NCBI GenBank assembly: GCA_000320545.1
Contig: ADNK01003452.1
Span: 1-64,000, forward strand
Reading direction: 5' to 3'
Source of the DNA: Bigelowiella natans CCMP2755
Taxonomy: Eukaryota; Cercozoa; Chlorarachniophyceae
DNA length: 64,000 nucleotides
Part shown: positions 11,196 through 22,651 of the stretch, piece by piece
Position numbering within the stretch: the stretch's first letter is position 1
Layout of the letters: the number at the start of each line of letters is the position of its first letter
Position numbers and translations under genes: made by a program
Notes under the pieces: model-generated
The model's database searches: none
What the model was told of the DNA's origin: nothing
The model's input: the letters and a program-made list of their open reading frames with translations, nothing else

Positions 11196-12327
11196 TCTAT
11201 GTGCTCCTCCGTCAGTAGAGAGAAAAGGGGGGACGGGCAGTTCCGGCGAGCGAACGTTTCGAATCTCTTTGTTTTCCACGAGAGTTTAGCTATCGCTACG
11301 GAGAAATCGCCTGGATTCTCGAAAATGATAAAATCCAGCGCAAATCCACGACGATTTTTAAAGCTCCGACAAGTATTTTTCAGTTAGAGCTTGTGTAAAA
11401 AAGGCACCCCTTCTACGACTTCTCTATTGAGTTTTCTCTTGGCTTCGTAGTCTGTCGTCGCCGAATAGTTACCAGGTGTTTTCCTGATTTATTTTTGGTA
11501 AAATTGTTGACTTCACTGGGAACTTATCATTGCGACAACGGTTGGTTTACACACATTTTCCCCCGATACTACCGGGTGAAAGGCCGTTGTTTTCTGCGAT
11601 CTGCGATGCTTCACGGCCCGTGTCTGGTGTAGCAACGTGAAGGACAAGACGCTCTCGTCCTTCACGTCTCCAAAACCCGACATGCCTGCTCGGATCACAA
11701 GAGAGTGGTCCGTTTGCGATTGTTAGAAACTGTAGGAAATGAGAAGAAAGGGGAAGAGGAACAGGAGAGAGGAGAGAGGGAGAAGCAGGATAAATAAAAA
11801 GGGGTTGGGTTTGGGTTGAGAGCCCGTGCTATTTCTTAACCTATATTGAATAGTCAACTTCTCGGGATGAAACAGCTTACTACCTGTCGTCTTTTTATAG
11901 ATTGATGAGGACCTGTGGATATTGTGATGAGTAGTCTTCACTAAAGGGGGATGAGAAACAAGAGTAGACATTGAGAAAATCAAATTCGTGAGATGCGCGC
12001 ATTCAAAAGCATTAGTCGCTGCAGTAATAATTTCATCAAGATACATGAGTGGCGTGCCGCTATAGCTCTAACCAGCTTCAACTCGTTGTGGTTGAAGCAC
12101 ATACATGTAAATACAAAGCAATGAATGATGCACTATATAGCCTACAGTGCCTTGCTAGCTTGGCGGACCTCAAAGGATTAAGCTGGATCATTAGTTTTTA
12201 CACTTTAGAATCATGCGACACTGATATCATTTGTTCAATCATGTTTAAATGTAGATTAGAGCATAAGCATGTAGCATCGAGACTTCGTTGTTTGCTTGTC
12301 ACGTGCCAACATTCAAGCAGACGCCGA
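11196..12327. other. Spacer between membrane-protein and FtsJ genes
   Basis: No microsatellite and no gene I can support. It holds a perfect 11-bp inverted repeat at 11635-11667. A minus-strand open frame at 11513-11698 and one at 11723-12046 have fairly protein-like composition but no partners that I could place in phase. The promoter of the membrane-protein gene should lie at its left edge. Confidence 0.4.
11635..11667. repeat. Perfect 11-bp inverted repeat (hairpin)
   Basis: Arms ACGTGAAGGAC and GTCCTTCACGT flank an 11-nt spacer. It is a strong potential hairpin in DNA or RNA. There is no T run after it, and its role is unknown. Confidence 0.6.
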
Positions 12328-13017
12328 TTAAGATTTCTTGGTGTCACTATTAGCTTTTGGCGGCTTGAACTTTCTTGCGAGTATGTAGGTTTCCACACTT
12401 TCTGACCGCGTGCCTTTTGGTTTTATGCAACGAACTACCTGGTATCTATCTCGACAACGTGACAGCACCCCATCAAACGAGCCTCCTTGAAAGATCTTTA
12501 GTAGCACAGAGCCCTTGGGCTTGATCTATCATTGCATGCATACCTCATCACGACAACATAATGAAACGCGAAGGGGATAAATCGAAAAAGTAGTTCTAAT
12601 GCTTCCAGGATAAACTACGAACCATAAAATACAAATCTCTGCAGGAAGAAACACATTCCAATTCTATTGACGGCTAGCCACTGGAGTGGACTACTCGGCG
12701 CATGATTGAGAATCAAGCCATACACGCGTTTTACAGCACCTACCAAGTCCTCCGCTAAGTCTAATGCCCGCATGCATAGATCACAAGATCGATCTGAATC
12801 AAGGCCCTGAGATAGTAGCATGTATGCAAGCAAGAGAGAGATCATAGCTTCGTCTTATTTTGTAGTTTGATTCATCTGGAGAAGGTACTCAAATGGTTCG
12901 AATTATAGAATGATATGCTTCTAAGTACAGAGAATGCATACTCTTGCCGTATTACCTTTATGCCGGACGTTTTGGGTGCCATATCGCTTATAAGCACGTC
13001 AAAGCTCTAAGATATTC

Positions 13018-13062
<45 letters not shown>

Positions 13063-13156
13063 TGATATCATATGTTTGTATATATGTATGGTATTTATTT
13101 TTTGTAAGATAATAATGTACCCCAAATATATACAAATAATGCACATAATATTTGTG

Positions 13157-13212
<56 letters not shown>

Positions 13213-13547
13213 TGTGAGTGTGTGTGTGGTAAAAAGAGAAATTGAGAAACAGAGAGAGAGAGAGAGAGAGAGAGTATACGCATGTTTGTATGCGAGTTTC
13301 TCTCTCTCTCTCCGTATGTACATATGTATGTATATTCTTTTTTTTAATATTTGATTTCCTCGTCTCCGCAGAGCCTTTCCATCCCTTCTTCTCTTCCCCT
13401 CTACCTTTCCAACGCCGTTTTCATTCGGGTCAAAGTCGTAAATATCGCCCTTGAAGACAGAAGCATAAGCAAAGACATAGTTAGAGGTACAATTATAGAG
13501 ATACTTGCACAGTATCCATATATTATATGTATTGTGCATATAATATA

Positions 13548-13585
<38 letters not shown>

Positions 13586-13627
13586 ATATTCCAATTACGA
13601 TAAAGCGGTTGTGCGTTTGTGTCCTTT

Positions 13628-13664
<37 letters not shown>

Positions 13665-14828
13665 TAAAAAAGAAGAAAGAGAGAGAGAAAGAGGGGGGGG
13701 CGGGGAGAGAAACCATTTCCCGCTATACCTGCATTGTAAGAACATGAGGAATGGCCTGTATCTTCGGTCCGCACTCCGTCAAATCGATGCCCATTACAAA
13801 TCCTTTGCGCGAAACCATGGGTCGGAAAATGAATAAGCAGTATCACAGAAAATATTTTGTCAATTCCATCATGGTAAGTTTCAATCCACTAAAAGGTCTT
13901 TCAGTCTACAGCAGCAGCCGGCCACACGTATTGGGAGACACAGAGAGAATGAGTAGAAGCGAGAGATGACAAGGAAACAGTAAAGGGTTATAATGCTGCA
14001 CTAAGAAAACCCACGTGCATATTCACATCATCGTTCTTCAGTTATTAACGTCCTAAGATGCTCTCTTCTTGCTTCTCCATTTGCTCACAGATTGCACCTT
14101 CTGAGCCTACACGTTCAGCTGCCAATTGAGTCCAACTCCTACAAAGTTTGGGAGATATTTAGGCTTTCAATGATAATTAGTTTTTTTTAAGTATGTTTTT
14201 TATTTATTTATTTTTTGTTTGATTTTCCGTGTGACGATGACTGTAATTCGAACACGTGGAATTGATAGGCTGCAGCGGCAATATATTGCCCGCCTTTGTG
14301 TTGTTTGAAGCGAACAAGTTGCTGGTTCGGGAGAAGGGGTTGGTTGTGTAAATTAGATCATCTACCCCGGAGAGCAGCCCATGTCAAAGACTCGTGCACT
14401 GTAAAGGAAACATTGCAAATTAGAAAAAGTGATCATAGGTTGTGCGCACGTATATAGTTATATTTTCATCGATAAATTCGACTGTTATTCCTCCTAACTT
14501 CCTAGTTCTACTGATACTTCCGCGAATACACAACTCACCCCCTGGAGAAGATGTTGAATTTGTCATCTATCTCTTGCAGTTTATACACGGAGCGGGCGAG
14601 ATAGCCTTCAGACTGGATATGTGAAAATGTGAATAAATGAGAAGCCATTCACCCTAAGATACATGCAAATCCGTGTACATCTGCAGCATCCCAAAACCTG
14701 GATAATATAGCTATATTCCCAAATAATATTGCGGGAAAATTGAATCGATTTCATTGAACCTTGGCTTGCCTAGAATAGTGATCCAAATACTTGCGATTTT
14801 TGGGGTCTGCTCCTCGAGGGGGGGCAGA
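12328..14828 (-). CDS. FtsJ/RrmJ-family RNA 2'-O-ribose methyltransferase
   Basis: This family transfers a methyl group from S-adenosylmethionine to the 2'-OH of rRNA or tRNA. Nine exons join in perfect phase to 215 codons plus stop: 14760-14828, 14539-14612, 14366-14398, 14098-14138, 13729-13802, 13405-13449, 12956-13006, 12744-12806 and 12328-12525. The SAM site reads VFDMGCSPGSWTQLAAERVG, followed by GFVMGIDL. All four residues of the K-D-K-E catalytic set are seen: Lys in SVYKLQ, Asp in SDMAP, Lys in LLKIFQGG and Glu in SESVETY. The length matches bacterial RrmJ (about 209 aa). The start codon is not resolved: upstream exons near 14.9-15.1 kb may add a targeting peptide. Whether it acts in plastid, mitochondrion or cytosol cannot be told. 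Introns hold AT, GT and CT repeats. Confidence 0.87.
13158..13275. repeat. (CT)n-(GT)n-(GA)n compound microsatellite
   Basis: About 37 bp of TC, about 26 bp of mostly TG and, after a short gap, about 22 bp of GA, all in one intron of the FtsJ-family gene. A (TA)n run at about 13022-13057 lies in the same intron. Confidence 0.85.
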
Positions 14829-15901
14829 CTTCTGTGTTACTCTCTTTCCCTGTCAATAGCCACACATTGAGGCGTTTTTTAAAATGATATGTACGTATGT
14901 TTACCCCATTACTTCCCCTCCTGCGCTTGGCTCCTCCTCCTCCTCCTCCGCTTCGACTTGCTTTCAAAGAGTATCCGAGTGGTGAATAAACGAAGGTTTG
15001 ATCACAAATTGTTGCTACATGAATATACCAAAGCAGCGGAGGGCCCTGCACGACGGTGTCCTAAGCACACCCTTCCGCAAAGGTTTATTCACCCTCGTTA
15101 GTGCTGAAATAGTCGCCGTCCTATTGAATTTAGATAAGAATGCAAACGCGGCAAATAGTAGGGTACAATCTGCTTACCAGCACAGGGCAGCCATCACCCG
15201 CATCACCGATATTAAGTCTTAACTCTTCTGAAAAATAAAAGCAATCAATAGATCCCATGCTAACATTGAAATGCGACATCAATTTTAAACCAATGTTTTA
15301 TGTCGTTCTTATGTCTATCGGCTATCGAAGAAAATTTTCAAGTTAGATCTACCTTGAAAGCAGTTGAAATATGTGTTCAGCTTCCTTTTCTGGGGAAACT
15401 TACGTCTTTTTAATTTATGTGGAAAAAATAAATATCGGGAACATGACAGCTGGTACAGATTGTTTCTTAGACCTTTTGGATTGAAATCATAATTGTAATA
15501 TTGACGCCTTCTAAATACCGCCTTGTTCCATAAGTAAAGCCAAAATAGTGTGCATCCTCAGAATCTCACAAAGAAAGGTATCACCATTTATTGTTTTCGA
15601 AGAACGAGATCCATATATTTTAATGAAGGGCGAATATACATATTATTGTATAATTGATTATGTCGCTTTATAAAATTACAATACGTTGTTTAATATAAAC
15701 AAAATATGTTACCCAAAGTTGTGTCTGATTATTGCAAAGGAGGCACAAACGAGAGATACCCTTGAGACCCCTCTCCCCATTCCTCTCTTCATTTAAACCC
15801 GAGAGCTAACAGTCACTTGCAGCTGGAAACGACCGGGTTGCGGCAAGCCCCCGATACTCACAACGTCAGACTCACGCCCCCCACCCGCGGACCAAGAGAA
15901 G
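14829..15901. other. Divergent spacer between FtsJ-like and 497-aa genes
   Basis: Mostly AT-rich unique sequence between two divergent genes, so it probably carries both promoters. The left part (14.87-15.18 kb) has minus-strand frames, one coding a Gly run, that could be 5' exons of the FtsJ-like gene. I see no long repeat and no further gene. Confidence 0.4.
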
Positions 15902-16651
15902 ATGAGTCGCATAGTTGATTGGCCAGGTCTAGAGGGCTTTGGCGCCGTTATTAAAGGAGGACCCTTTCCAACTAATGCGACCAACTCTGCCGGCAACGGT
16001 GCCCCGGTTTCAAACGCCCTCGTTGTTCCTAAACCCCCGATGGGGGCAAGCGCAGCGACAACGACTAGTGAAGGTATTGGAAAATTCCTTTCAGTGACAT
16101 ACTGTTGATTTCATTCCAACGATTCACGCCACTTACCAGGCACAATGTTTGAGGATTTCGAGAGGAAGATCACAAATGACCCTGCCGCAGCTTTCCGGTC
16201 ATTCAGCCTCAAGAACAGGACAGAAGCGATACGCCTGCTAAAGGAGGCGGACGAAGAAGACACGTAAAAAGAAACATTAATCGGCTCAGATCATTGCATC
16301 AGACTCATCATTTTTCGTTTTAAAACAGGGAAGATAACATCGCTCAAAAGTTGCAGCAACTCTTTAATAATCTCACCGAAGAGCAACAGCGAAAGTACCA
16401 TCCAGTGTCGAATAAGCGAGTTCGCGTCCAACGCCAGGGCATCCCATCCAGCGTTTTCGGCTCGGAAAAGTTTGACGTAAGTGAGTTGAAGACGCAATCT
16501 GGGTAGTACCTTCTAGCCAGATTACTTGATTCATAACCGCGTTTTCAGCATTGTTGCAGTCTCTCCTGATGAAGATCTGCATTAGTTCTCTAAAAGCGAT
16601 GATGATGATGATGATGATGATGATTAGTGACGATGGTGATTACTAACGTGG

Positions 16652-16694
<43 letters not shown>

Positions 16695-17459
16695 CACTTT
16701 TCTCAGAATTATAATGAAGGGAGTGGATAAGCTCTACGGAATGGGCGTTGCTGTCACGATGGCAATGGCAGTCAAGAAGACCGGGAAAACGTACAAATAC
16801 TTCCCCGAAGAACTCGGGGCTGATCGTGATGTGATGAAGAGCCTCGATCAGCACCTCCTCCAACTTCAGTATGCACTATGGGATGAGAAAGACCTCGGAG
16901 GCCTCACGATGAGGGTGCAAGATTCGCATAGAGGAAGGTCGTACCCTTGCATCAAGAGGAGGGGGAAGGGGGGGAGGGGGGGGGGGGGGCTAGCTGGGGG
17001 GTGAAGGAGGAGCATCAACAGACGAAATGCAAATGAATATTTGAATATTATCGTAGAGCATCATCGATGGGTTCTGCAAGCAAGGGCACTTGTAAGAGGA
17101 AGCTCGCGGATCTTATTAGACCTAAACTCGAATCGCTCCTTGGGGGTGCAACGATATCATGGAAGAAACTGCAGAGTAATAATGTCAAGATTTATAGAGA
17201 AATAGTGCTTAAATGAATACATCATGTAAATCTTAAATATACATAAACGACACACACACACACACACACACAAACACATATTCTAATATGGTGCTTGTAT
17301 ACAACGAACACAGCTGGCCAAATGAAGCTGCTGGGTTGGCCTCTCAAGGACGCTAACGGCAAGGACAGATATCCGACGCGCTTCTTCGACCTTAAAATCT
17401 CCGAAATGAAGAGCATTCTCGCAGTGATCGACGGCTTGGCAGTTGTTGACCAAGGTGTA

Positions 17460-17499
<40 letters not shown>

Positions 17500-18562
17500 T
17501 GTGCATCCATCCATCCACGATCAACCAACAAACACCCCACAATGGAAGCTATTTGTTTGCTTTGATGCGGTAAACCCACCAATCCAAGACGCAGTGACAA
17601 ATCATTACTCGTCGGGTTGTGGAGTATATCCCCACCCCCCCCCTTCTCCTAGATGTTGCCACCTATCTTGACGGAAATTGTCATCATCCTCATTATCCAT
17701 TATATGCGTGTACTCGTAGAGCCTGAGGGGCAGCACGTGGTGACGATCGTTCAGAATCACATCGCACGCATCATCGAGACGTACGAGGAGAAGCACAGAG
17801 AGAACAAGGAGCTTGCAGGCTACTTGCTCAGGCTCAAGGCCGGTGTCTCTGTGGCTGCTGCAGCGGATCATTCACTCATGGTTCCCCGGATACCGCCCCC
17901 TCCCCTCATGCCACCATCAGCTACGAATGATACAGGGACGGTACCAAGCGCAAGAGGTACTTCGCAAAGCACAATTAAAGCTTATTCGATAACCACTCAA
18001 TGCTATTACTATATACCCCTGAATGGCAATACACGCTATGTGAGGACGCGAAGGGGTTGGGGGGAAGCCGGGGGGGGGGGGTGGAGGGAATTTAATAGTA
18101 GTGAAATGAATCATGACTACTTTTGAAAACAAGTTGCTCTTGCGAAATGAAAATCTAGCAATGGTACAACTCCAGAGTAATATATACATATAAATGTATA
18201 TAAATATAAATATATACTCTTTATCAGACGGAATAATGGACACCGCGAATGTAGCAGCGGCTGCTGCTGCTGCTGCTGCTGCTGTCTCTGCACAATCCAG
18301 CACCTCCACCAGCGCTGGCGTGGCCGCGGCTGCAGCAGCAGCTGCTACCACGTCAACAGGAGCCGTGGTCCCACCTCCGCCTCTCCCCCCCCCCATGAAT
18401 AACGGAGCTGTTGGAGTCGTACCACCGAACCCAGCGAGAGGAAATGGCTCGAATCCTGTACCAGAAGCATCTTCCACTCACCAGCACCAGCAGCTGAAAA
18501 TGGATGTCGATGAGGAGAAATCTACGCATCTGTCTGTTGACCCGTCATCATCTACGTCATAA
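15902..18562 (+). CDS. Unassigned 497-aa protein with Ala/Pro/Ser-rich tail
   Basis: I do not recognise the family. Eight exons total 1494 nt in one frame: 15902-16073 (ATG), 16140-16263, 16329-16476, 16720-16937, 17057-17175, 17314-17454, 17720-17956 and 18228-18562 (TAA). The N-terminus reads MSRIVDWPGLEGFGAVIKGG and ends in an Ala/Thr linker. The core has helical stretches (LNKIAQ-like segments, QHLLQLQYALWDEKDL, KRKLADLIRPKLESLLGG) and a conserved-looking block GWPLKDANGKDRYPTRFFDL. It is followed by a coiled segment IARIIETYEEKHRENKELAG. The last exon is low complexity: two poly-Ala runs from a GCT repeat, a Pro run, then an acidic end (MDVDEEKS). Such tails are common in nuclear proteins, so a chromatin or transcription role is a guess. 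The exon 3/4 junction is uncertain by about 15 nt. Confidence 0.6.
16655..16692. repeat. (CT)n tract leading into a splice acceptor
   Basis: About 35 bp of CT ends shortly before TTTTCTCAG at 16698-16706 in intron 3 of the 497-aa gene. A GATGAT run precedes it (about 16600-16623). The tract would serve as the polypyrimidine tract for the next exon. Confidence 0.7.
17461..17498. repeat. (GT)n tract at a splice donor
   Basis: The intron begins GTGTATGCG at 17455 and runs straight into about 35 bp of TG, so the donor is embedded in the repeat edge. Confidence 0.7.
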
Positions 18563-20713
18563 AGTACGGAGCTAAGTCCTCCTCTGCAAGAAAAGGCAAT
18601 GACGCTATATGAGAAAGCCTTGTGGCGGTTTGGCGACGGCAATCATTATGGTGGTTCTAAAACAGGGCAAACGTTGCCTAATTAGATTGGCTTGTTGGAA
18701 CGATAATCTAAGAGAATAGATAGCGGCGGGGGGGAGTAACGAGTGGTCCTGCTACTGATTTTGAACTGTAATACAAACTCTTGATTCTTGCAGTGTCACA
18801 CTACTTGATGACGCAAGCTAAGTAGCTAGGTAGCCCGCTGGTATAATGATGGAATTGGCCGCGCATGAATATGTGATGTCTTCATATACATGCTGGTTGT
18901 TGTCACATTGATACGATCAGCTACGATGCGACGCTAACTAACGCAAACCCTAACAATGGCGCAGTGTTCTGTTCGATAAGGTGTTGTTTTGACGGCGCTA
19001 GGAGTAAGCTAGCTAGCTGCGACGTACATTGCATCATGCATTTACACAATAGCTGCTAGCATGCTATTATTTTGTAGCTAAAAGATGTATAGAAGCATCG
19101 ATCTACGTCGTACTAGCTGCGCCTTGCTAGCCTGGTTAAGCTAGCAAGGCTAGCTAGCTAAAAGGACACAATGCACTAGCTACTAACTAGCTAGCTAGCT
19201 AGAGGCAGCACATCTAGACATGCAAGAGCTAGAAGTCAACTGCCAGCAATGATAGCACAGTCAACATGCTAGCATGCAGTGCAATGACCACATGCTAGCA
19301 TGTCAGATCGACACAGCGCATGCATGCATGTCCATCATTGTTCCACTACTAGCTAGCCGCCAGACTGTAGCTGTCTTGCAAAGCATGTGCAATGTGCTAG
19401 AATGAGCCATTCTAGCATTCCTCAGCTTCATTGCGACTGTCACAGTGCACAACTAGACAGCTAACGCCGGACGCACAGCAGTCTAGCAGTGTATTCACAT
19501 GCATGCCTAGCTAGATGCTAGCTAGCATGCCAACGAACATGTTTCGACCACGCAAGCTAGCAAGGTCAGAAGGCTTTGCTAGTTCAGTAAATTGAGGTTT
19601 GCAAAACTGTTGTTCCAGAAGCCTGCGCTAGCTCGCTAGCCACAGCAGATGTCTACTTGCTAGCTAGCTGTGTGCATCGCATGCATGACGACAAGCACGT
19701 CTCATTGCCGTGCATGCGCACGGTGCACGGCAATGACTGTGAACGTCGATTGCATGAACGCCCGCGTCGAACAATGAGAAAAAGTTAGTGAATGTGCACT
19801 TGCAATTTTGCGCTGCATTAGTCATTTGTTTTGTTGCGTGTGCATGATCTAGTTGTTGCTGGCACGGCAGGTTCATCGTGCGTTGCACACAGCGTGCATG
19901 TCTGGATGTGAATCATCAATCACCCATCACTAGATCTGCAGATCATTGCATGCTGCGAGCGAGTGCTTGACAGAGTGCATGCAACGCACGCTAGGACGGC
20001 CTCTATCTGTGCGTGATTAAACACCTTCATGCACCTCATTTATGCAAGCCTGTTTAGCTGTGCAATGACGCACAACACACAAATAACTGTGACACTGTGA
20101 TAAAACGAAGTCGACTAACACGTGATGAGAAGGAACCACGAACTACTGCGCGAAATGCACGACATTCCAGACCGAAACAACATGCATTTGATTGCATGAA
20201 ACACACAACTGCTACATCGATCATAGTGGAAACCAAAAAGATTCAACGTTAGCGTTGCAGCCGCTGCATTGCATAGCTACACAAGGATGACCATTGAACA
20301 AATTTAGTTGATCAATTACATCCGTCTTGTCACTACACAAAACAATTGTAACCTTCATTATAAACTAGAAGGCGGCCTCATGATTGCCGTAAAAAGAACA
20401 AACGGAACTTATACGACGCAGCTTGTTGTCCATATCAACATCCTCAAAGTCCACATACATGTAGCGTGCGCGCACGTACTTATAGGATTTCTCAACACAT
20501 TGAGTCTATGAGCATTCAATTCAATGAAACGAAGTCTTCATCTTACAGTTGATTTGTTCGAATGAGGCTGGATGAGACTGCCGCTGGGGTTGACCATCAT
20601 GCATGAGCGCAGCTCAACCAGCTGGCGGAGCCGTAAGATCGTACATTGTACACGTATGTGACATAATACCGGAGCACCAAGCGCATTTAGTCCGAAAATC
20701 AGCTCATCGTTTG
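18563..20713. other. Convergent intergenic spacer rich in CTAG and GCATGC
   Basis: It lies between two gene 3' ends. From about 18.78 kb to 20.30 kb it is extremely dense in CTAG, AGCTAGCT, GCATGC and TGCA, with no microsatellite. Several local palindromes occur, for example runs of CTAG near 19180-19202. No reading frame here looks like protein. Confidence 0.55.
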
Positions 20714-21709
20714 TCATCTTAAAGCTGCTTTGGCAGAATTCAATCGTTGTTTCTGCTCCTTCAAGAACCGCAACTCTGTTGACTGAAAGATGCCAATAAC
20801 GGGGGTGTTGAGTACATTGAAAATCTAGAAGTGCGCTAGTACTTCAGGGCGATTCTAAGGTGTGGCTATTTTGATGATGTGTTTAGTCGGTAAATAACCA
20901 AGTTCAAAGCTAATTCACGGCGTACATAAGGATAACGACGCAAGAAAAAAGCTGCATGCATTATGAGCAACGCCATCTTAGAGATCGAAGAAGAACCTAC
21001 AACAAACTAATGGCACGAACAACAGAAAGCAGCAACCTGCTGAGTCGCCAGTATCACATACTTCAACTCCAACGCAAGTCGTGAGACTTCCGACTCGCTG
21101 TACTTGGAGAACGTGCTTGATATCTGGAGATAAAGAGCCGTGTATAATGATCAAAGAAATAGTCATCGATGGAAAATAGGATGATGAAACCACCCCCATC
21201 AAAGATAGATAATCAGCATTTTCCATTCCTCTCACTCATTCGATGAAATATGCAGCAGCACCTGCGCTTCCATTCTGGCCGTATTGTTGAGGTCAAATCG
21301 GGAGATGAAATCGTCCAAACTCGTTCTCAGTTGCGACAATCTATTTGCATTTGTTCTGTCATGGAAGGAGAGCAAAGGTAGTGTTATTTGATATCTCAAT
21401 ATCACTTGGATACATCGTTGGAGTGCGTATAGAATAGGTATTTATATTTAGTAATATCGGTTGAGAGATTAGTTGAAACTCTTTAATCTTTAAAGGCCAG
21501 AAATGTTTGATATATTTTCCAATTTCCCTCTCTCTCTCTCCCCTTCCCTCCCCTCCCCCCCCCTCCTCTCTCACTCTCTCTCTCTCTCACTCTCTCTTCT
21601 TCCCCCCCTCCTTGCTTCAGTATGCTTCAATCGCTGTTGACCGAGTGATTGCATATGCGCAGTTTTGAAGATCTTTGGGCAGCGCTGAGAGCCAGTATCT
21701 GCAAGCACG

Positions 21710-21744
<35 letters not shown>

Positions 21745-21818
21745 TCATAAATATATATTGTATACATGTAAGTACTATTGAGACTGCATGCATATATGTA
21801 TATACTGTATACTATAAG

Positions 21819-21852
<34 letters not shown>

Positions 21853-21978
21853 ATGCATGTGTGAGCGTGTGTGTGTGCTATGCAGCTGCGTAAAGACTCT
21901 ACCCAGCATCTGTGACGTCCGCCTTTGATCCTAGTATATCGTCATCGTAAAGTCGAGAAAGAGAGGGGGGGAGGGAGG

Positions 21979-22017
<39 letters not shown>

Positions 22018-22610
22018 GAGAACTGAATCACAGAACAGTAACAAAGCAAGTGTTGCATATCTGCCCCAACAAAGGAAAACAACGGATTCCAAGTACAGAG
22101 TGGTTTATGCTCTCATGCCAAACCTTCCCCATCACATTAGCTTTGTCATCTAATATGAGATTCGTGATTGATGAAGATGTTTCTTTTCAACTGTTGGTTG
22201 CCATATTTGTTTTTTTTTCCCCCCCCCCCCCCCCCCCCCCCCCCCCATGTATCAGCAGCGGGTAAATCGAACGTACGCACCATTGATCTCCGCTTTAGGC
22301 GTCCAAGAAAATATCTGCCCCTCCTCTCTAAGCCTCAATAACATCCTAATCGTACATCGTTGGCCGTTGATATCATTAGAAAAGATCGTGTCACTCCTCC
22401 TCCCCCCTTTCTATTTTTAAAGCAATATTCACTCTCTATTTGGAAATCAAAATGATTTTTGGGAAAGCTCAAAGCTCAATGCTAATGCGAGTGAATTGAG
22501 CTGTGTCAATGACGCCGATGCTGCAACTATCCTCTTCATATTTTGTACCACCTCTCACCTTTTAATAGCGGCCTTACACCACGCATGAGCCTGCATATTT
22601 CGAACATATG

Positions 22611-22651
<41 letters not shown>

